A stretch of DNA of 5,374 nucleotides from NCBI GenBank assembly GCA_030673205.1, contig DAOVJP010000118.1:1-5374 (forward strand). The letters run 5' to 3'. The notes under the pieces are model-generated. The model was given only the letters and a program-made list of their open reading frames with translations. It did no database searches and had not been told where the DNA came from. The translations under genes were made by a program, and so were the position numbers. Origin of the DNA: Thermoplasmata archaeon. GTDB lineage: Archaea; Thermoplasmatota; Thermoplasmata; JAGHBH01. This document shows, piece after piece, positions 4,733 through 5,374 of the stretch; positions within the stretch are counted from its first letter, which is position 1, and each line of letters starts with the position of its first letter.

Positions 4733-5374
4733 ATGGACAGAGGGTTGCAAGCCATAGTGGCCGTGATCGTGGTGCTCGTTATCGTGTTCGTATCCATAGG
4801 CATAGTTCTCCTTCTGAACCCGGAGGAAGATACGAAGGAATTGGAGGTGGGCATGGTCCTATCCTGCAGGACGCCCCGCGCAGGAGAGGATGTGTCGTTC
4901 GAGGTCGAAGAGATCGAGAATGGGAAGGACAAAGGAAAGAGATACACATGGGATTTCGGGGACGGCGACACGGGAACAGGGTCTAGCATCAACCACAGCT
5001 TCTTCTCGCCCGGGGACTACGCGGTGTCGCTGCGTGTGAAGGACACGAATGGGGATGAGGGCCAAACGACCGAGATGATCATAGTCCAGTCCTCTTCCTC
5101 TTCCAGAGTGGTGCCCTATTTCACATCCCCCTATCCGAGCCTCAACCGCCCCTGCACAGTGGTGGCCGATTCCGTGGAGGTCACGACGAGAGACCTCAAA
5201 GGAGGGAACATAGCCAGGGTCAACATGACCTTCTCCCCGGATGGAAGGGGATGGGAGAACATAAGCTCCAGAGCGGCCTCTGAAACGATCCAACGCTCCA
5301 CGGACATAGCAGGCCCCGGTGATCGGAACGTGGTGGGTGGATCCGAATGGAGCCTCGTATGGGACCTAATAGAC
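4733..5374 (+). CDS. Secreted membrane-anchored PKD-domain protein, 5' part (open at window end)
   Basis: The 214 codons seen stay open to the window end, so the protein is longer. Residues about 7-28 (AIVAVIVVLVIVFVSIGIVLL) are a strong N-terminal membrane segment with a short, positively charged cytoplasmic end, so the rest lies outside. A PKD domain (about 38-118) is clear from WDFGDG (73-78) and YAVSLRVKD (96-104). PKD domains are Ig-like folds found in archaeal surface-layer and adhesion proteins. A Ser-rich linker (SSSSS, 120-124) leads to a second beta-rich region (about 128-214) with FSPDGRGWENI and WSLVWDL, which may be another Ig-like domain. It may be a surface structural or binding protein; partner and substrate cannot be told from this part. 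It is divergent from the small RHH regulator. Confidence 0.88.
   Translation, partial: MDRGLQAIVAVIVVLVIVFVSIGIVLLLNPEEDTKELEVGMVLSCRTPRAGEDVSFEVEEIENGKDKGKRYTWDFGDGDTGTGSSINHSFFSPGDYAVSLRVKDTNGDEGQTTEMIIVQSSSSSRVVPYFTSPYPSLNRPCTVVADSVEVTTRDLKGGNIARVNMTFSPDGRGWENISSRAASETIQRSTDIAGPGDRNVVGGSEWSLVWDLID

Noticed and set aside
4693..5293. Minus-strand open frames opposite the PKD gene
   Set aside because: The plus strand carries a clear PKD domain with SD and TATA; the opposite frames lack family features.
1..5374. CRISPR array, tRNA or rRNA gene, insertion sequence
   Set aside because: No regularly spaced repeats, cloverleaf-like segments, transposase motifs or terminal inverted repeats with target duplications were seen by eye on either strand.

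Overview
The window most likely comes from a euryarchaeal-type archaeon; I lean towards a Thermoplasmata-like lineage, but only tentatively. It carries archaeosine synthase (ArcS), an enzyme of the archaea-specific tRNA modification archaeosine. It also has an archaeal-type P-loop ATPase with a C-terminal winged helix, two ribbon-helix-helix (RHH) regulators, and promoters that read as BRE/TATA elements about 25-30 bases before the expected transcript starts. Codon use is rich in ATA and AGG/AGA. Start signals are mixed: strong Shine-Dalgarno (SD) sites at some genes and a probably leaderless mRNA at arcS.

Layout, left to right. (1) The 3' part of an ATPase gene (2-709, +), whose Walker A region lies before the window. 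(2) A 108-base gap with a perfect 8-bp hairpin. (3) arcS (818-2458, +), apparently intact. (4) Converging on it with only 6 bases between the stop codons, a 177-aa RHH protein with a coiled coil and an unrecognised C-terminal domain (2465-2998, -). (5) A membrane-anchored secreted protein (3112-4107, -) with a ~90-residue acidic linker and a domain resembling clan CD (caspase/gingipain/CHAT-like) peptidases. Its Ala-Cys motif is present, but the expected His position reads Arg. (6) A 241-base non-coding stretch with that gene's promoter, two inverted repeats, and a hairpin plus T-tract terminator for the next gene. (7) A small CopG-like RHH regulator (4349-4585, -). (8) A divergent intergenic region with two mirror-image TATA boxes. 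(9) The 5' part of a secreted, membrane-anchored PKD-domain protein (4733 to the window end, +).

How they may work together. The left half looks like housekeeping: ArcS acts on tRNA position 15, and the ATPase is a poorly understood archaeal type. The right half pairs two extracytoplasmic proteins with two RHH regulators. The small RHH gene and the PKD gene share a compact divergent promoter, the classic geometry for a regulator controlling itself and its neighbour. The long RHH gene lies downstream of the peptidase-like gene on the same strand, has its own promoter, and has an inverted repeat between TATA box and start that suits autoregulation. The regulatory links are inferred from layout. 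I see no CRISPR array, tRNA, rRNA or insertion sequence.
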